Assembly (NCBI GenBank): GCA_027575765.1 | Contig: JANBPT010000105.1 | Location: 1-64,000 of the forward strand | From: Tieghemiomyces parasiticus | Lineage: Eukaryota > Kickxellomycota > Dimargaritomycetes > Dimargaritales > Dimargaritaceae | Direction of reading: 5' to 3' | DNA length: 64,000 bases | In this document: in pieces, positions 10,473-24,000 of the stretch | Layout of the letters: the number at the start of each line of letters is the position of its first letter | Numbering within the stretch: position 1 is the stretch's first letter | Program-made: the position numbers and the translations under genes | Notes under the pieces: model-generated | Database searches by the model: none | Told to the model about the DNA's origin: nothing | The model's input: the letters and a program-made list of their open reading frames with translations, nothing else

Positions 10473-11130
10473 GCTACCCAGTGCAATAGTTAAACGGAAA
10501 AGAGGTCAGACTCTCTGTATGTTTCGCGTATTTACCTTGCTGCTGTGCCCTTGCGCCGTCTTGTATGATGCTGGACGCGATGTGTTGCTCTCAAGGCGCG
10601 ATGCATAGCTCCCAGTAGGCTAGGTTAGCGCAGGGGTGTGAATAAATTTAACCTTTTTGTTCCGAGGTTTTAAACCTGACCGTGTCAATTTTAAACTGAT
10701 CATGAAAGGTGAGAACTGAAACAAATATTTAGACATATATATATATAAGTATTCTAGCTCCTCTAATTAAGACGGTGCCAAAATAGAGCCCGGCTGTGAA
10801 GTGAGTACAAAGCAGTGGACTGCTAAGTTGGAAAATGTACAGCCACCGTTGAGTGATACACTTGGTAAGTCCGTAATGCTGCGCGACGTTGGAGGGGAGA
10901 GGCGTGCGGGAGGAATTCAAGGCCCGTTGCACATCACCCTCGTAGGCTGCAGTTAAAGAGGCCTGGGAAGAAGGGGAGACAGCAGCAGCAGACCCGGCCA
11001 AAATCATTCTCATTTACACGATTTCTCCACCAGTATCAGCCGAGGACCCGAGCCACTATGTCTCCGCCTTAGGTGGACCACTGGTCGTTATACCATTACA
11101 CCATAACTCCTTCGCTGTTTAGCTCCTACG
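10473..11130. other. Intergenic, divergent spacer
   Basis: AT-rich in the middle with a TA run at about 10736-10747. A minus-strand frame of 94 residues (11013-10729) starts reasonably (MRMILAGSAAAVSPSS) but turns into hydrophobic, AT-rich sequence; I do not call it. Confidence 0.45.
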
Positions 11131-11998
11131 ATGCTCGAAGAACCGCTAGCCTTCTCCGCCTTCCTACTGCGACTGCGGGGCCTACCCGTGGTGACCCCCA
11201 TCCGCCAACATGAGGATGACCCGCTGAATCTGAATTACCCCCTCCCTCGATGCCGATTCGAGGTAAGTTGGATGCATTGGTGCCCGTCCACCAGGACTCG
11301 GCAGAGTGATATAGTGGCTCTACCAATGGTGGTCGCCCACTACGCCGTGGAGCTGGAAACCGTGCCGTACCTCCTCAATGCTGTCCTCAACCCCGGACTT
11401 CTACCCTTTCCCGCTTTCCCTCCCCCTTCCCCTACAGGAACCGGAGATTCCGACGACCGAGGAATCTACTCGCAGCTCCGCTGCTCAAACCCTACGGCTC
11501 CCAATCAAGGCCCTCAAGTCCGGGTTTACGTACGACGTGCCGGTCGACCCTTTGACCCCTATCGCAGAGCTTAAACAACGCCTAGCGGCCCAGTGCGGGG
11601 TGGGTCCAGACTACCAACGGCTACTTCTTAAGGGAAAGGCCCTGCAGGATGCCGGCGTGGTGGGCGACTATAACCTGTCGTCGGATACCGTGGTAACCCT
11701 GATGGTGAGACCCGGCGGACCCGCACCCAGAGAATATGAGGAGAAGGCGGAGACCGAAGCAGTGGTACCCGAGACGGCGGAGCCTCCGATGCATACGGAT
11801 GACGGGAAGAAGACGACCACTTCCCAGTCCACCCCGTCCACTACGCTCGACATCCGGCACCTCTCCGCCGAAGCACTCGCTAAGCTAGGGGAGCCGGCCT
11901 TCCAAGAGGAACTACGGGCCCTGTTGGTCGCTCATGACTTCGCCGAGGCCGACCGGGACACGCTCGTGCGGGCCCTGGCACGACCGGGTCGGACTTGA
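11131..11998 (+). CDS. GET5: GET5/MDY2-type ubiquitin-like protein
   Basis: In the GET pathway Get5 joins Get4 and Sgt2 to hand tail-anchored proteins to Get3; cytosolic. Two exons, 11131-11262 and 11438-11998, with a 175-bp intron (GTAAGT...CTACAG, phase 0), give 230 residues (yeast Mdy2 212). The three parts of the family are in order: a short N-terminal Get4-binding segment ending NLNYPLPRCRFE (compare the yeast pattern NLGVPLPTLKYKY, from memory), a ubiquitin-like domain at about 62-133 (TLRLPIKAL ... QRLLLKGKAL ... TVVTLMVRPG), an acidic Thr-rich linker, and a C-terminal helix pair at about 190-228 like the homodimerisation domain. The alternative is a generic ubiquitin-domain protein, but the N- and C-terminal segments favour GET5. 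Confidence 0.78.
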
Positions 11999-14666
11999 TG
12001 GTTCGGGCCGGGGCGTAGCTGGCTCCGTGGTTGAAGCGTTAATGCGCCTAATTTATATTCATTATTTTCGAACCTTTCCTCTTCCCCCTTTCTTCGACGG
12101 TTTGAGTAAATTGACTCCGAGACGGCATCGCTGGACCTAATGCAATGAGGGGTGATGGTTCAACATTAAATTGATTGTCAACATAATTCAAACCCGAATC
12201 TGTATATCCTGACTTTTTAAACGATGGTTTTAATTGACCTAGACGAGAGACTCCTTCCCCCCTCAGAGTTTGGGATTATAGGTACCGTAGCTCTCTTCCC
12301 CTCCCCCTCTCCAGTCAGGGCTCGCTCCATTGGCTACTGGGCCCCGACTGTGGCCGTTTACTATCAGGGTTTAAACGGTGGTCCCATCTAACGGTGCCAA
12401 ATATTATTCTCGCACGTTGGGGTGTACGATTCTCCAGCTAGCTTAACCAGGTTGGTGGCCTTACTTGCCTTCCGCTCCGAGTCGAGTATGAGGGCCTGTT
12501 GATGACATCTGTACAAACCGCATGGCCCGGCTAGTTTTAATCTAGAGGTACAGATCCGGCACTGGGATATACCTAACTGTTAAGCCAATTATTTCTCACA
12601 GCCCAGGTATAAAATTTATTTATATATAGATATATTTCAAAGCGGCTAGGTCCATGGGTCGGAGCTAACCTCGCAGAACTATATTCGATACCATGGGTAA
12701 ATCGGAATGATCAAGCAAGTTTCGTTACAGAAAACTGATCAATATCTTGAAGCCTCTCACCCAGCTGCAGTGTCGAAAGTGTGAGGGGAGTGGGTCAGAA
12801 TGTGACGACGATCCGTGAAACCTAACTCCACTGCCCTTGGGACGGGAGCCAGGCGGTTATGAGTATCGTTAAACAACAACTTTGAGTGGTTCTGACGCCA
12901 GTACTGAGCAAGTGAATGCGACACGACGGAATAAAAAAAAGAGGATGGCTAGATTTGTACACCACGGACTGTCGTGGCGGGTTGGATTGCCCTTACTGCC
13001 ACACCTGCCACCAACGTCACCGCCGGCGTTCCTGATGCCTATATAGGTCACCGAACTGCTTCCATTTGCCTGCTTACTAGTTGTTTTTTTTGCAACGAAG
13101 CAGGTCGGAATTGGGTTGCACATACGCGTTAAGGAAAAGCGACCAATGTCGATCACTCCTGTGCCCCGCACCGTACAGTCCAGGGCGCAGATCCATTTGG
13201 CTTCCAGAGCCTGTAAGACAGTAAGGTAGATATTTGGCCGTACCAGGGAGGTGCTTGGAGGGACCTTTCTCGGAGGCTCAGGTTACCATGGTGGCCACCT
13301 ACGCGTGCCACTTGGTGTTCGCACCGTCGGACATTAAGTGCCATGTCTCTGCCGTCCCTTCCCCTACCCACCCACCCGACCACGACTATCTTTATCCTGA
13401 GGAGTAGATGGTGGATCAGTCAGCTGGGCTACTACTGTTCTTAGAGGTGGCGATGCGGGAGGGGTCCCCTGGGGCGGACAATCCCTCGAAAGCCAGCCAG
13501 TCCCATGCGGCTCAGTGAAGCGATTTACCTGGTGGGCCCGCCCCTCTCCATCGGGCGTTGGAGGCATGCCCTATTGGGTAGGATGGATGAAAGAATCAAC
13601 TGGGCTCAAGGAAAGGACTCACCAGAAACCGGACCCGTTATTAAATCCCGAGAGGCGCAAGAGCCAGTGGCATTTCCAGACGAGGTCTAGGTGGTGGTGG
13701 TAAGGTTACACATCGTCACACGGGCTATTGCTTTGGCCGGTGAGTTCCACCACCATCACATTGTCCAAAGCTACAAGTGAGCACCGGTCATAGCCCCTGT
13801 GGTTAACCGATGCGACCGTTTCCTTTGCATGGCAAAGGCGTCTTCCCTGCCTGAACTCAGATCCGGCCCTTGCCCCTGTGCCCGGCTGCCTCTCGGCGGC
13901 TCCGGACATAGTTTGATGCTCAGGTTGCTAATGTTAGTTCAGATGCTGATGCAGGTCTCTGCAGCGTTGGATGCCTGCTGCCGTAGGCCTGGGTTGTGGA
14001 CCTGGCGGCATACCCCAAACCCGGAATTGCCGCCCCTCCTCACACCCAGCCACTCTCCTTTTGCGCCAGTGTGCCAAGCTGGGGAAAATAGCGGAGGTGC
14101 CACTGTTCGTATGGGCTAAGGGCCCGGCTCCATCGCCGCTCGCATCCTTGCGCCCGCTTTGGTCTCCACGCTGCCCTGTGGCTCTCTGTCCTCTATGTAT
14201 CCACGTTGCTTCGTCACCTCCCAGCGCCATCGCCCCTTCGCGTTAGGCCCATCGTTACTCCGGCCGGACTATGCCTATTTCGTTTCATCACGGCCCCTCG
14301 ACGCCGCCCGGACCGACCCAACCTCCGTGGTGAACATCCTTGTAGCTATCTCGACAGTCCACCCAACCTGCCCACATATAGACCACGGTCCTTGCCGACC
14401 CCGCCCCGACAAATCAGCTACCCTTTCTTTTCTTTTTTCTCTCTCTCTTTTTCCTTTTCTTCCCTGGACTCGGACCTTTAGCCCTCGCAGCTCGCCTCTC
14501 ACTGCTCCCATCTCGCTGGCCATTGCCGCCTTTTCCTCGTCCCGCAGTTACCCGGCCCGACCGCATTCGCCACTCACATACCTCAGGGGCACCCTGCTGT
14601 TTCTAATAGACCGCCTTCACCTGCCTCCTGTCGCTTCTGAAGACCTAGTTGTTTTTTTCTACTGCG
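11999..14666. other. Long intergenic region, no gene seen
   Basis: About 2.7 kb. AT-rich to about 12.75 kb with a TA-rich stretch near 12615-12635, then mixed sequence. Short frames on both strands lack codon bias and motifs. From about 14.2 kb it is C/T-rich and reads like the promoter and leader of RIC8. Confidence 0.45.
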
Positions 14667-16971
14667 ATGACCTTCCAAGTAACCCTGCCACCCGAGCAGA
14701 AACGCTCCTACATCAAGGAACTCATTACCAACCTGTCCGAGCCAAAGGTGTACAACAAATGGAGCGACGTCCGACTCGAAAAGTCCCTTACGAATCTTAA
14801 GTCCATGGGCCGGGACCCCGTTGGCTGCGAGCGGCTCTTCGAGAAGTCGGTAGGTACTGCAGGCCGGTCGGCACGGAGTTACGTGTACATGCGCGAAGGT
14901 TCACCCATGAGCGCTGCCAGCCCTCGTGTTTTCTCAGGGGGGTGTCAAGCGCATTCGGCCGGACTGACGAAAGACAAAGGGCAATGCGACGTGGTGGGCT
15001 GCACCGTGCTATGTATCAACGTGCGCGCCTCTGCAAACCTACGATATATCCCCCTTGCGTCTTGGGGATACGTTCGATAACCTTCCGGTCCCACAGGTCG
15101 GCAACCAACGCCCGGTTTTTCCCCCGTCACTAATTTACCAAATTCGAACCCTCCATCTATCCTCCTCCTCCTAATGTAGAGCATTCAAATGCTCATGACC
15201 CACGGCGGGCTTGGTAGCGATCCCAAGCGGGGCCAGTGTCTGGCGTTTCCCGATACCCCCGCAGCCTGTGAGGCCCTGACATGCCTCGCCAACATGTTTC
15301 TCATTAACGAGTCCACTCGAGATGTGGCCCTCGACCTCCATCTTCTCCTGCGGCTATGCGCCCTAGCCAACCTTAACAGCTGCTCCCTGCGGTCCCACTT
15401 CCTCGTCGCCAGGTTACTATTCCTGTTGACCCTGCGGCGGCCAAAGATAATGAAGCAGGCAGTGGACAACTACTATATTAACTCGCTACTGGCCGGGGTA
15501 AGTGGTCACGGTTCCCGAATCGGATCCATGTCGATTATCATCTTTAGTAGAAAGCTCAATCCGTCCTTACCTTCTTCTCTAGCGTTCAGAGCCCATACTA
15601 ACCCGCGCCTGTACCTTCGACACCACCACATCCTTACCTACTTCCCCTCTCCCTCCCCTCGCTCTCCGGCGCCCGTGTTGACCCTGCTAGCTGATGGACT
15701 TCCACCTCGACCGCCTCGTATCCAAGGCAGCCTCGTCAGCGCTGAGTTCCGACCCCTTTACGTCCCCGCAGGTCTTGGGTGAACTGCTCAAAGTCGCCTA
15801 CAACGTGACCAGTGAGTACATAGCCCTGCGCAAGATGACGCCTCCAGAGCCCACGGGCTTTCGGGGCCTCTCCCTGGCGGCGCTGCAGGGCCACAGTACG
15901 CCGCGGCCTTCGCTCTCCCCAGAACCCCTCATCGAACCCGGCACAAACCCAGTCACCGATAATCAGCTTACCAAGGCTGACTCGGCGTCTTTCGGGCAGC
16001 TGCTGCAGCCGGCCATCGCCACCCTGATGCATGTACCTATGGACACCAGCTCGCTGTCCATTCCGCCCCCGCACTCTAACGCAATCGCGCTGCTGCTGTG
16101 CTACGCACCCCAGGACTTTGCCAACGACTTCTTTCCACTCACGGATTCCTTGGCCCTTACCGAACGATTGGCAGATATCTGCGACCACTGCCTCGGACTG
16201 CTGTCTATGAATGGGGAAAGTGGGTCTTCCGGCGCGAGTCCCCGGCCCGACAGTACCGCCAGTAACTCGAATCTGTCGCTGTACTATGCCTCATTCAACC
16301 ACAACGTATCCCACTCTCTCCTCCCGCTGCTGTGGCTGCTCATCTCCATCAGCCAGGCCCATATTCCCAGCCGGCTCACCATGCGCAATCGCTGGTTCCC
16401 GGCCAATCGGGACCGCACCGTGGCCCCTGAGGCCGCAGACACGACGGGCGGTCGTATGGTCTTCATTTTGTCCCAGCCCATGCCCACCCCGCTTTCGCAG
16501 AGCGTGGGCAATTTGCTCTACAACCTGTGGAACCACGATGTGCACCAACTGGTGGCAGAAGTCGGTTATGGCAACGCCGCAGGCTACCTCGTGGAGCAGG
16601 GCATTCCTTATATGGCCGGTGGCGGCGAGGCCCCGCCGTCTCCCAACTCCGGCTCTGGTAAGCCGCTCGCTGGACCTGGTCCGGTCAACCCCATCACGGG
16701 CAAGATCCACCCGCCACCGAACGGTGCACCGCGGTCCACTGCAGGCCTGTCCCATGTCTCCTCCGCGTCCCCCATGCGGACGCCTGCGCTCGCCTCGGCC
16801 ACTTGGGACAAGCCCATGACTGAGGAAGAGAAGGAGCAGGAGGCGGAGAAGCTCATGGTCCTCTTCGACCGGCTGCAGCGCACGGGCGTCGTGGAGTTTG
16901 AACATCCCATGGCCAAGGCTGTCCAGGAAGGCAAGTTTGAGGAGGTGGAGTCCGACAGCAGTGCGGACTAG
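14667..16971 (+). CDS. RIC8: RIC8/synembryn, G-alpha chaperone and exchange factor
   Basis: Ric8 folds nascent G-alpha subunits and can act as a non-receptor exchange factor; cytosol and plasma membrane. Three exons: 14667-14849, 15180-15497 and 15691-16971, all phase-0 junctions, total 593 residues. Intron 2 has a perfect TACTAAC at 15595-15601 and the first AG after it is the acceptor at 15690, which also restores the frame. Family marks: armadillo-like helices with ALTCLANMFLINESTRDVAL and ARLLFLLTLRRP, then ELLKVAYNVT, DFFPLTD, LLPLLWLLISI, and the near C-terminal EVGYGNAAGYLVEQG like the human TGYGNAAG block. The C-terminus is acidic and Ser-rich (EVESDSSAD), as in family members phosphorylated by CK2. 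ATG 14667 is the first ATG in frame. A Ser/Pro/Gly linker at about 490-550 is poorly conserved. Confidence 0.88.
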
Positions 16972-19900
16972 TGAGACGACGGTAGGCCTCCCCCCACCCA
17001 TTCCTGTCTACCTTGCCTACCCCACCCCCGTGCTTCACCCGCCAGTCTGAACCCTATTTTGCCCCCCCCCCACTGCACGGCCTGCGGTGGGGCCCATTCT
17101 TCCTCCCGCCTTATTTTGTGAATATGCTGATGACAACACCGCCACCCTTTATAGCTAGCCTATCCTTCTTTTCTTTCTTTCCAACCCTTGCTTAATCCGG
17201 AGTTCGACTATGAGCCTCTCGTCTCGTTTCTCTCTCCAGATCTGGCCTTGATTCCCCCCTTATGCCTACCCTTTCGCCTGAAGAGCCATCCCACCTCCCT
17301 ATTCAATGTGTCGCCTTGGCTGACTGGTGAACCTCGACTACTTTCGACTTGCCGCATGTTTGCTCATTTGCACGTATAATTTCTCAATCACGATTCCTCT
17401 GTCCGTTCTTTACTTTTTCCTTTGTCTACCTCTCTCTCTCTCTCCTTACCCCTATCCCCTCTGATATATCTACCACGCACACCTTTACTCACATGTTTAT
17501 TATTAAAACTGCCGAATTCTATATTGACCTGGCCGTTGCGTGGCAGCTATAGTGCTGAGAGTGTGAATGGCCCAATGCAGCACGGAATAGACCATGGTCC
17601 TAATCAATAAAGGTTGGTTTGTGCCTCCAATGAGGTAACCGGTTTACTCTGCCCGCAGCTTCAGTGCCGTGCATGTCAAGCAGGGGAGGGGGGAGAACTA
17701 TTTATGTTCACTCGAGTCTCTGCCATTTCCGCCGCCCAGGCTAGTACATGCCCCTTGATTATATTTACTATGAGTCTCGGACTCTGGAGCAGGCCCGGTC
17801 GGTTTTTCCATGGCCCTATAACGATAAGAATCCTCGCTGGCCGCTGCCAACCTTGATAAGAAAAGGCATCCTGGCGAAGGCCGTCGTCCTGATCAGCAAG
17901 GATCAAGACGGGAGTAGAATAGGCCGGATCTGCCGGCCAGTCATAACAGCAAGATCGTTGCGGTGACTGGCTCGACCCAATAGGCTGGTAACCCCCCCCC
18001 CCTCACGCTCTCTGACCGATCCCCTCCCCCGGCTATCTTCATGCTCCGCCAACGGTTCCCAGTGGAAAAAAAGAGGCCTGGGTAGCCTGCGAAGCCATAT
18101 ACCCAAGGCCTCCCCTCTCACCCGTATCCCACCCTCCTTTGTCCGGCCCTACTGGAAATTACTAAATTCGTGTAATGGCCAACCAAGTCTTGATCTCGTT
18201 CGCGGTTAAGCTGATACGCTGGTAGGATGGGTCTACCAATCCTGACCTCCAGACCTTGGGAACCTATCTAAGCGGGAGCAAGAAGGGGCGGAGGGTGGGT
18301 TGGAGGTGTAGAAAGTCGGTAGATGGGAAAGAGAGAGAGAGAAGATGGGAAGTTAATAAGTTAGCAAGGTTCTGAGTTTTGGGAGACGAATAAGACACCC
18401 CTAAATGTCCAGTACCACTCGGCATTTATTAGGTCCAAGTTGATTTGCTACTTACATGTAGCATTATCTCCTTCACATCCCCAGCATGGACGCTTGGCCA
18501 TGTCCGATAGGTGTAAATGGAGCTTCCATATACGGTGTGAAGAGCGCGGAGAGTGGATTTGAGGCCGTGTCAGCCGTTCAGCTACCAGCAAAGCTCCGAA
18601 AGTTTACCACCGCAGCGAGACAGCCAGTCGGCATCCGAGGATACCTGGGAAAGGTGCCCGACAGTCCAACCTCATGGCGGAGGATCCGGAAAGTGGACCA
18701 AGCGGGTTGTACTTTCCACGCCACGCCTACCACCACGTCGTTGCTAATCAATTACACCGTTCGCTGTTGCCATATGGGTTGGCACCAGAGGTGGGTTTCC
18801 TGGCCCGTTTGGACCGGACACAGCGCGGTACAATGTCTGGTTATATATTAAACCGGAGGTGCCGCCTCTACTTCGTTGCCGCGTCCATCCCTCCAGATAA
18901 CTGTTAAGTTTACCTACCCCGTGCAGGTACCTTTTTATATATACACACCCAATCTTAAAACCGAGGCAATATTCCGGTTTCCACCGCCCGCTGCTATACC
19001 TTTACCAGCAATTTGTTCAACCACACGTATACCATTCCGGCTGGTCCAACCTTTCCTTGTCCCTAATCACGCCCTCTCAGTTTTTGCCCTATAACTGGTG
19101 GTGTGACCGTTTGAGCCCGCACTCATCAGCACTACTCCCGCCTCCTCTTTCATTTTCTATATCCGCCCCTCGTTAGCCCTGGAGCTGTGCCCCTGAGCTG
19201 CATCGACCCCTGTCCTATAGTAACCAAAGGTAATTGCCCCTTTCCGAGTGGCCCGTATCAGTAACCACCCGTTTTGGTTGCCTTGTCCTACGGGTGCTAC
19301 CTGCAAGCTTGTCCTCTTTACCAGCGATGGTTGCAATCGTATCGTTGGGATTTGGTTGCCTCGACTGGCTTACCTAAACTGGATTAATACCCCCCTGGAT
19401 GTAGGCTGGTTGCCATATTGCTACTAGAGAGCGCGGCGTACGAACGTACCCTAGGTGCCATTACGTATTGACGTTTAGTCGTTGCGGCATGCAATTTCCT
19501 TCCCCACCCCGGCCCGTAATACCCCTCCACTTCATTAGCACTTGCGTTCTATTACATCAGATCCGCTTGCTGTGGATTGTTTCCGGCTAACACTAAAAAC
19601 CAGCACCACTTCTGGTAGGGGATGAGGGAGGTCAAACGGCCTAAGCTATTAGGATCCAGGGGTGTCAACCATTCACTCTGCACCTTGATGTTGACGAGGT
19701 ACCCTAGGTTCCCTTTCACTCCTTTAAAGTGCGCCGCCGCCGCCGTTCCTCATTCTCCACCTCTGCCGGACTCAGGGGGCATTATGAGGTCGACGCGGCA
19801 GTATGCCGTGTGCCCCCCCTTTCGATTTTTTTTCTCCGCTAGCTGTGCGAGCGTGATCTGGCCTCATGTTAGATGTCCCGTGTTATGCTTTTGTATTAAG

Positions 19901-20267
19901 ACACCCCGGAGTCATTCACTGACTGTTACGGGCTTTACCATTCTCGTATCGATGTTGCCAAAGTTCGACTGCTTATAAGTTGACTGAACGCTGCCCACCG
20001 TTGCCCCACTGTTGTAACTTCCGTGGCTATATTTACCTAAACACATCCACGCTGTTCAACGACTGTCTTTCTTGGCCGCAGCCCACCACTCTTGCCAGCG
20101 ACCTATACCATCGCATTCGTTTTATATATATCGTCACTCGTCTACACTGAGCCATCATTCTAACGTCCGTGCTTTTCCTATTTTCCCGCCCACACCGTGC
20201 TACCGTTCTCGCCCGTCGCCCAATCAGAGCAACCCCCCTCCCCCTCACTATCCGCCGTCGCCACATC
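16972..20267. other. Long intergenic region, no convincing gene
   Basis: About 3.3 kb. C/T-rich after RIC8, a C run at 17992-18002, then mixed sequence. A frame at 18486-18851 (121 codons) has a fair start but no motif and uneven codon use; not called. The right 200 bp form the leader of the first His-brace gene. Confidence 0.4.
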
Positions 20268-21077
20268 ATGGTTTCCCTCTGGCGTACCGCGACCACTGCC
20301 CTGGCGGCAGTAGTCCTCCTCGCCGCCGACCCCACTGCGGCGCATAGTCTCCTCCACTACCCGGCCCCACGTGGCAATCTGGCCAACTTTGGCACTTGCG
20401 GTTCGGGCCAAGGTTGCAAGGGGCCCTGCGACGCGCCACGGTCCGCTTCCAACATTGGCAAGCCGTGGTTTAAACCAGTCACGATCCAGCGTGGCCAAGA
20501 ACTCCGCGTCGCCTGGGAACGCAACAACCACCCCGGTGGGTTCGTCCGTCTGGCCATGGTCCCAATCGACCAGTCCGACAGCTGGGATGCCTTCAACGCC
20601 CACGTGGTCAAGCATTCCTGTTACGAGGCTCACTGTGGGCCTGACAACCCCAGCGATAACACGTTTGGACCGGGCAATGGTCTCGGAAACGGCGAATGTT
20701 GGACGACCTTTACGGTGCCCTCCACGTTCGCGGATGGGGCTACCGTCACCCTGCAATGGATGTGGTACGCCGGTGGTGTTTACTACGCTCAGCCCGCGGC
20801 TGGATTTGGAAACTATTATAACTGTGCCGACATCATCGTTCAGGGCGGGTCCCCTGTTGACGCCGGTAATACAACCGTGTATGCCCATCCGCCATTCCAG
20901 GGCGGTGATTTCGCCAACCCCAACTCCAATATGTGCAAGTACTGGTCGTCCAATAAGTACGAGGACTGCACGTTCGGATCTCGTATGCCCTCTCCCGTCA
21001 GCGGTGATCTGTTGTCCCAGTCGCTCGAACCGTGCGCCCGTACCGGTAGCATGAACGGCAAGCCGAACGGCTACTGA
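20268..21077 (+). CDS. Secreted His-brace (LPMO-like) protein, copy 1
   Basis: 269 residues, one exon. Signal peptide (core ALAAVVLLAA) ends at PTAA, so the mature protein starts with His26 (HSLLHYPAPRG). Lytic polysaccharide monooxygenases bind copper with the N-terminal His plus a second His; here the best second ligand is His88 in NNHPGGFVRLA. Other marks shared by all three copies: a Cys cluster GCKGPC at 49-54, DSWDAFN, and a C-terminal-half motif WYAGGVYYAQ followed by Y-rich GNYYNC, where a Tyr could be the axial ligand. About ten Cys suggest disulfides. ATG 20268 begins the signal peptide; the longer frame from 20169 is leader. Activity on chitin or glucan is an inference; I cannot assign a CAZy AA family. 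Confidence 0.82.
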   Translation: MVSLWRTATTALAAVVLLAADPTAAHSLLHYPAPRGNLANFGTCGSGQGCKGPCDAPRSASNIGKPWFKPVTIQRGQELRVAWERNNHPGGFVRLAMVPIDQSDSWDAFNAHVVKHSCYEAHCGPDNPSDNTFGPGNGLGNGECWTTFTVPSTFADGATVTLQWMWYAGGVYYAQPAAGFGNYYNCADIIVQGGSPVDAGNTTVYAHPPFQGGDFANPNSNMCKYWSSNKYEDCTFGSRMPSPVSGDLLSQSLEPCARTGSMNGKPNGY

Positions 21078-24000
21078 GTTGTTTGGTTACACACCCCACC
21101 CTTGCATATTGTGAGTCTTGCACGGCGTGCAGTTCATTGCCCTCCGACCTGATCGCGCCCCAACAAATAAAAAACTTTTGGCTTTTGGATTATATATTGG
21201 TTTCACAACCCCAATATTACAGTCCTACTAGGCACCACTCGACCATCTATAGTAAAATGAGCCATACTGCACAGAGCCTCACAATCAGACTCACCAATCC
21301 ACCGTGTGTATGCTTAGCAGACTGTACCTCGCTTTCGATCAACTCCCCTTCCTGCTTGAACAAGTAAATTAATAGGTAAGCGCCTCGGGTCTCGCAGCCC
21401 GCCGGTGCTCTTATGGTTGTCCCCCCCATCTTGCCAGCCATTGGCTACACCTCCTACCACTGAAACCCACGATCAGGCCGCGGGAAGTACAGAGTGGTAC
21501 CAGCCAAGGGTATTGTATATAATACATCATCTATTCTCTCATAACAATCCTCTACTACCTAGACTTTAGCTGGCCCTTGTTAAAGAAGTTCAACATCTAC
21601 CAACTAACCATCAACCTCCAGGTTTTCTCTCAGAATACAATATCCCCTGTCTGACCTCGGCCTCGGACACTAGGGGGTAAGGTCGTGTCAGAAGGCATAC
21701 TATCCTGGTGAGGGATGGGGATGCTGTCGATACGAATAAAAATAAAAATATACACTTAGAAGGCGACCCGCATTACTTTTTACGAATGGTTAACATTGGC
21801 GTCACTGGTGCCATTAGCTAGGTCAGATAATACTGACAGATGGGCCCGGTATGATCAAAATACCACTATGTTTGGCTAGGCTATGTCAATTGAATAATGG
21901 TTTTATCTACATTATAATAGACCGTTTACTTACCCCCCGCCAATAACGACTAACTGCCGTTTGGCCGTATCAACAAGGACCATAGAGCGTTTAACGATAG
22001 GTGAATATCCAGCAACAAGAAGCTGCACTGTTAACTCCTAAATTTGCCCGGGTTTTCTATAATTGTTATGTCTTTCTGGAAGTAAAATTTATCGACGTGC
22101 GTGCTTTTTTTTGAACTGTTAGAACCGCCCTCAGCTTATCCAGTGGTAATCCCGGTTTGGTCCAGGCGGTGGTAGAAATATGGCGATACCCAGGTGGAAC
22201 AATTTACGTAATAGGGTTATGAGATGGCCACTCAAAAATGTAACTAGCTAGTCTAATTATGTCATATTTTTGTATAATCACCTTCACTCTAATCAATAGG
22301 ATATGTGCATTTTTCGCCCGTGTCGAAAATTGGCTGCGATAAAGGAGCTTTTGAAATGTGTGGTAGCCGTAATGCACCGACCTCGTCAACCATGCGACGG
22401 TCACCGCACAGACTAGCCAGGCCAATGACACATTGCGAACTGCTACCACTACGGTGCCCTTCCCTCCATCCTGTTATCCGGACTACGATTCATCTCCGCT
22501 TTCACTATCCTTATGGCCAATTTACAGCAACTTCACTACCTCTTATCATTTACACTACCACCAACGGAACAACCCGCAGGACACCATTAGTAATCTTGCT
22601 TGCGAAGCGTTAATTATTATTGAACCTTACTTGCACAACCTCGATAAGGCTTGACCCCTGCCAAGGCAAAACCCCCTCTCTACCATCCACTAGGGCAGGT
22701 TCGGCTATATAGGCTTCAAAGATAGTATCCTAATAAAGACACCATTAGCCCACTCCACACGTCTTGACTTACCATGTACGCTATAACCATTCCCCCATGG
22801 TCCAAACATACCTCAGTATGCCGTGTTCCGTGGATTAAATTGAATAGGTACAGTATTCGTAATCATGGTATGTATAAGCTGTCCGCCTAGCGATTTATCT
22901 AAGCTTGGGCATTTTATCCGAACAATGACTATAACGATGCAGAATCCCATCCCAGGATTGCTTTCATCATTGGTCTTACCGAGCTGGGGGGCGAATCAGT
23001 ATTCCGCATGCCAATTTAGAACCGTAATACTAGGCCATCTCTCCGCAATTACAGGCGTTGTCAAAACAACTAATTTACTATATTCGAATAGAGATATACG
23101 TATAATTAGAGCCGTCAGCGTCAACCGCTTGATAAGTTGGTCCGATCCCTATGCCAGAACGGTCCTCAAAGTTGCTGAGATGGAAATTGGATACCAGTGG
23201 CTTTCAGGTGACTTTTTCATCGGCCTGAATTTGTATAAGGTCAATTTCCAGAACACCATACCCAACAGCAACGGCCAGTGAGCAGCTTATCAAGAAAAGT
23301 CCACGTTGCGTCGCCAATGATACTGGTGCTTAGCAGGCAGCCACTGACCTCGGATATATCTTGGAGGAAACCTACCTCACTTCATACACCGGATAGTGGG
23401 TGGCAATGGCCAGTGAGGCTGTAGATTGCCTAGAAGTCAGACTTACTATGCGACTCCATAGTCTAACGCTAGAGAGCACGTATGGTGATGAAGAAGAGAG
23501 CTCACGACCTTCCCTTAGATTCCCAACTTGCCAGTTGGTCAGTGTTCTCCTACTAACATAGCCTAGGCCCTGTCCTCGTCGGGTTCGGCTACAGCGTTTA
23601 GCATGCGATCAGAGTGAAGTTCATTTCGCGGGGAGTTCTGATCGATATGAAAGCGAGTCAACCACTCGAAGATAGTGGGGAAGAATGGGACAGATGGGTG
23701 CAATGCGACTAATAGTTCGCCATAGTAACCGCTGATGTTGTGGTCTTATAAATATTAAAATTGATTGAAGACATACACGTTTAACTCGACATACGTGGAC
23801 CGGGTAGGCAACCACGGCTTTGGACCTGTGTATGGGGTGAAAAGATAAAAGAAGACTGCACCATGTCTAATAGGGGTATTATATACAGGGTGCAGCCAGC
23901 CGACGGGCTTTATTCGACACTACTAGGCCTCATCTATGAGGACAAGCCGTGCCACTTCCGTTGTTCATCGTTATTTATTTGTGTTCTTTGAAAAGTATTG

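Noticed and set aside
10729..11013. 94-codon minus-strand frame divergent from GET5
   Set aside because: The start looks fair but the second half is AT-rich and ends in a TA repeat; no motif.
15583..15690. Using AG at 15582 as the RIC8 intron 2 acceptor
   Set aside because: The frame then meets TGA within 33 codons. The TACTAAC at 15595 and the next AG at 15690 give an intact frame.
18486..18851. 121-codon plus-strand frame in the RIC8 to His-brace spacer
   Set aside because: No domain and uneven codon bias; an acceptor-like sequence sits before the ATG but no upstream exon could be found.
20178..20888. Long minus-strand frames over the His-brace, RIC8, SKT5 and SLA2 genes
   Set aside because: Shadow frames that arise from the GC-rich third codon positions of the true genes.
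22865..23281. 138-codon plus-strand frame in the AT-rich spacer
   Set aside because: AT-biased codons, no recognisable family, no leader of the usual kind. Could be a decayed gene but unsupported.
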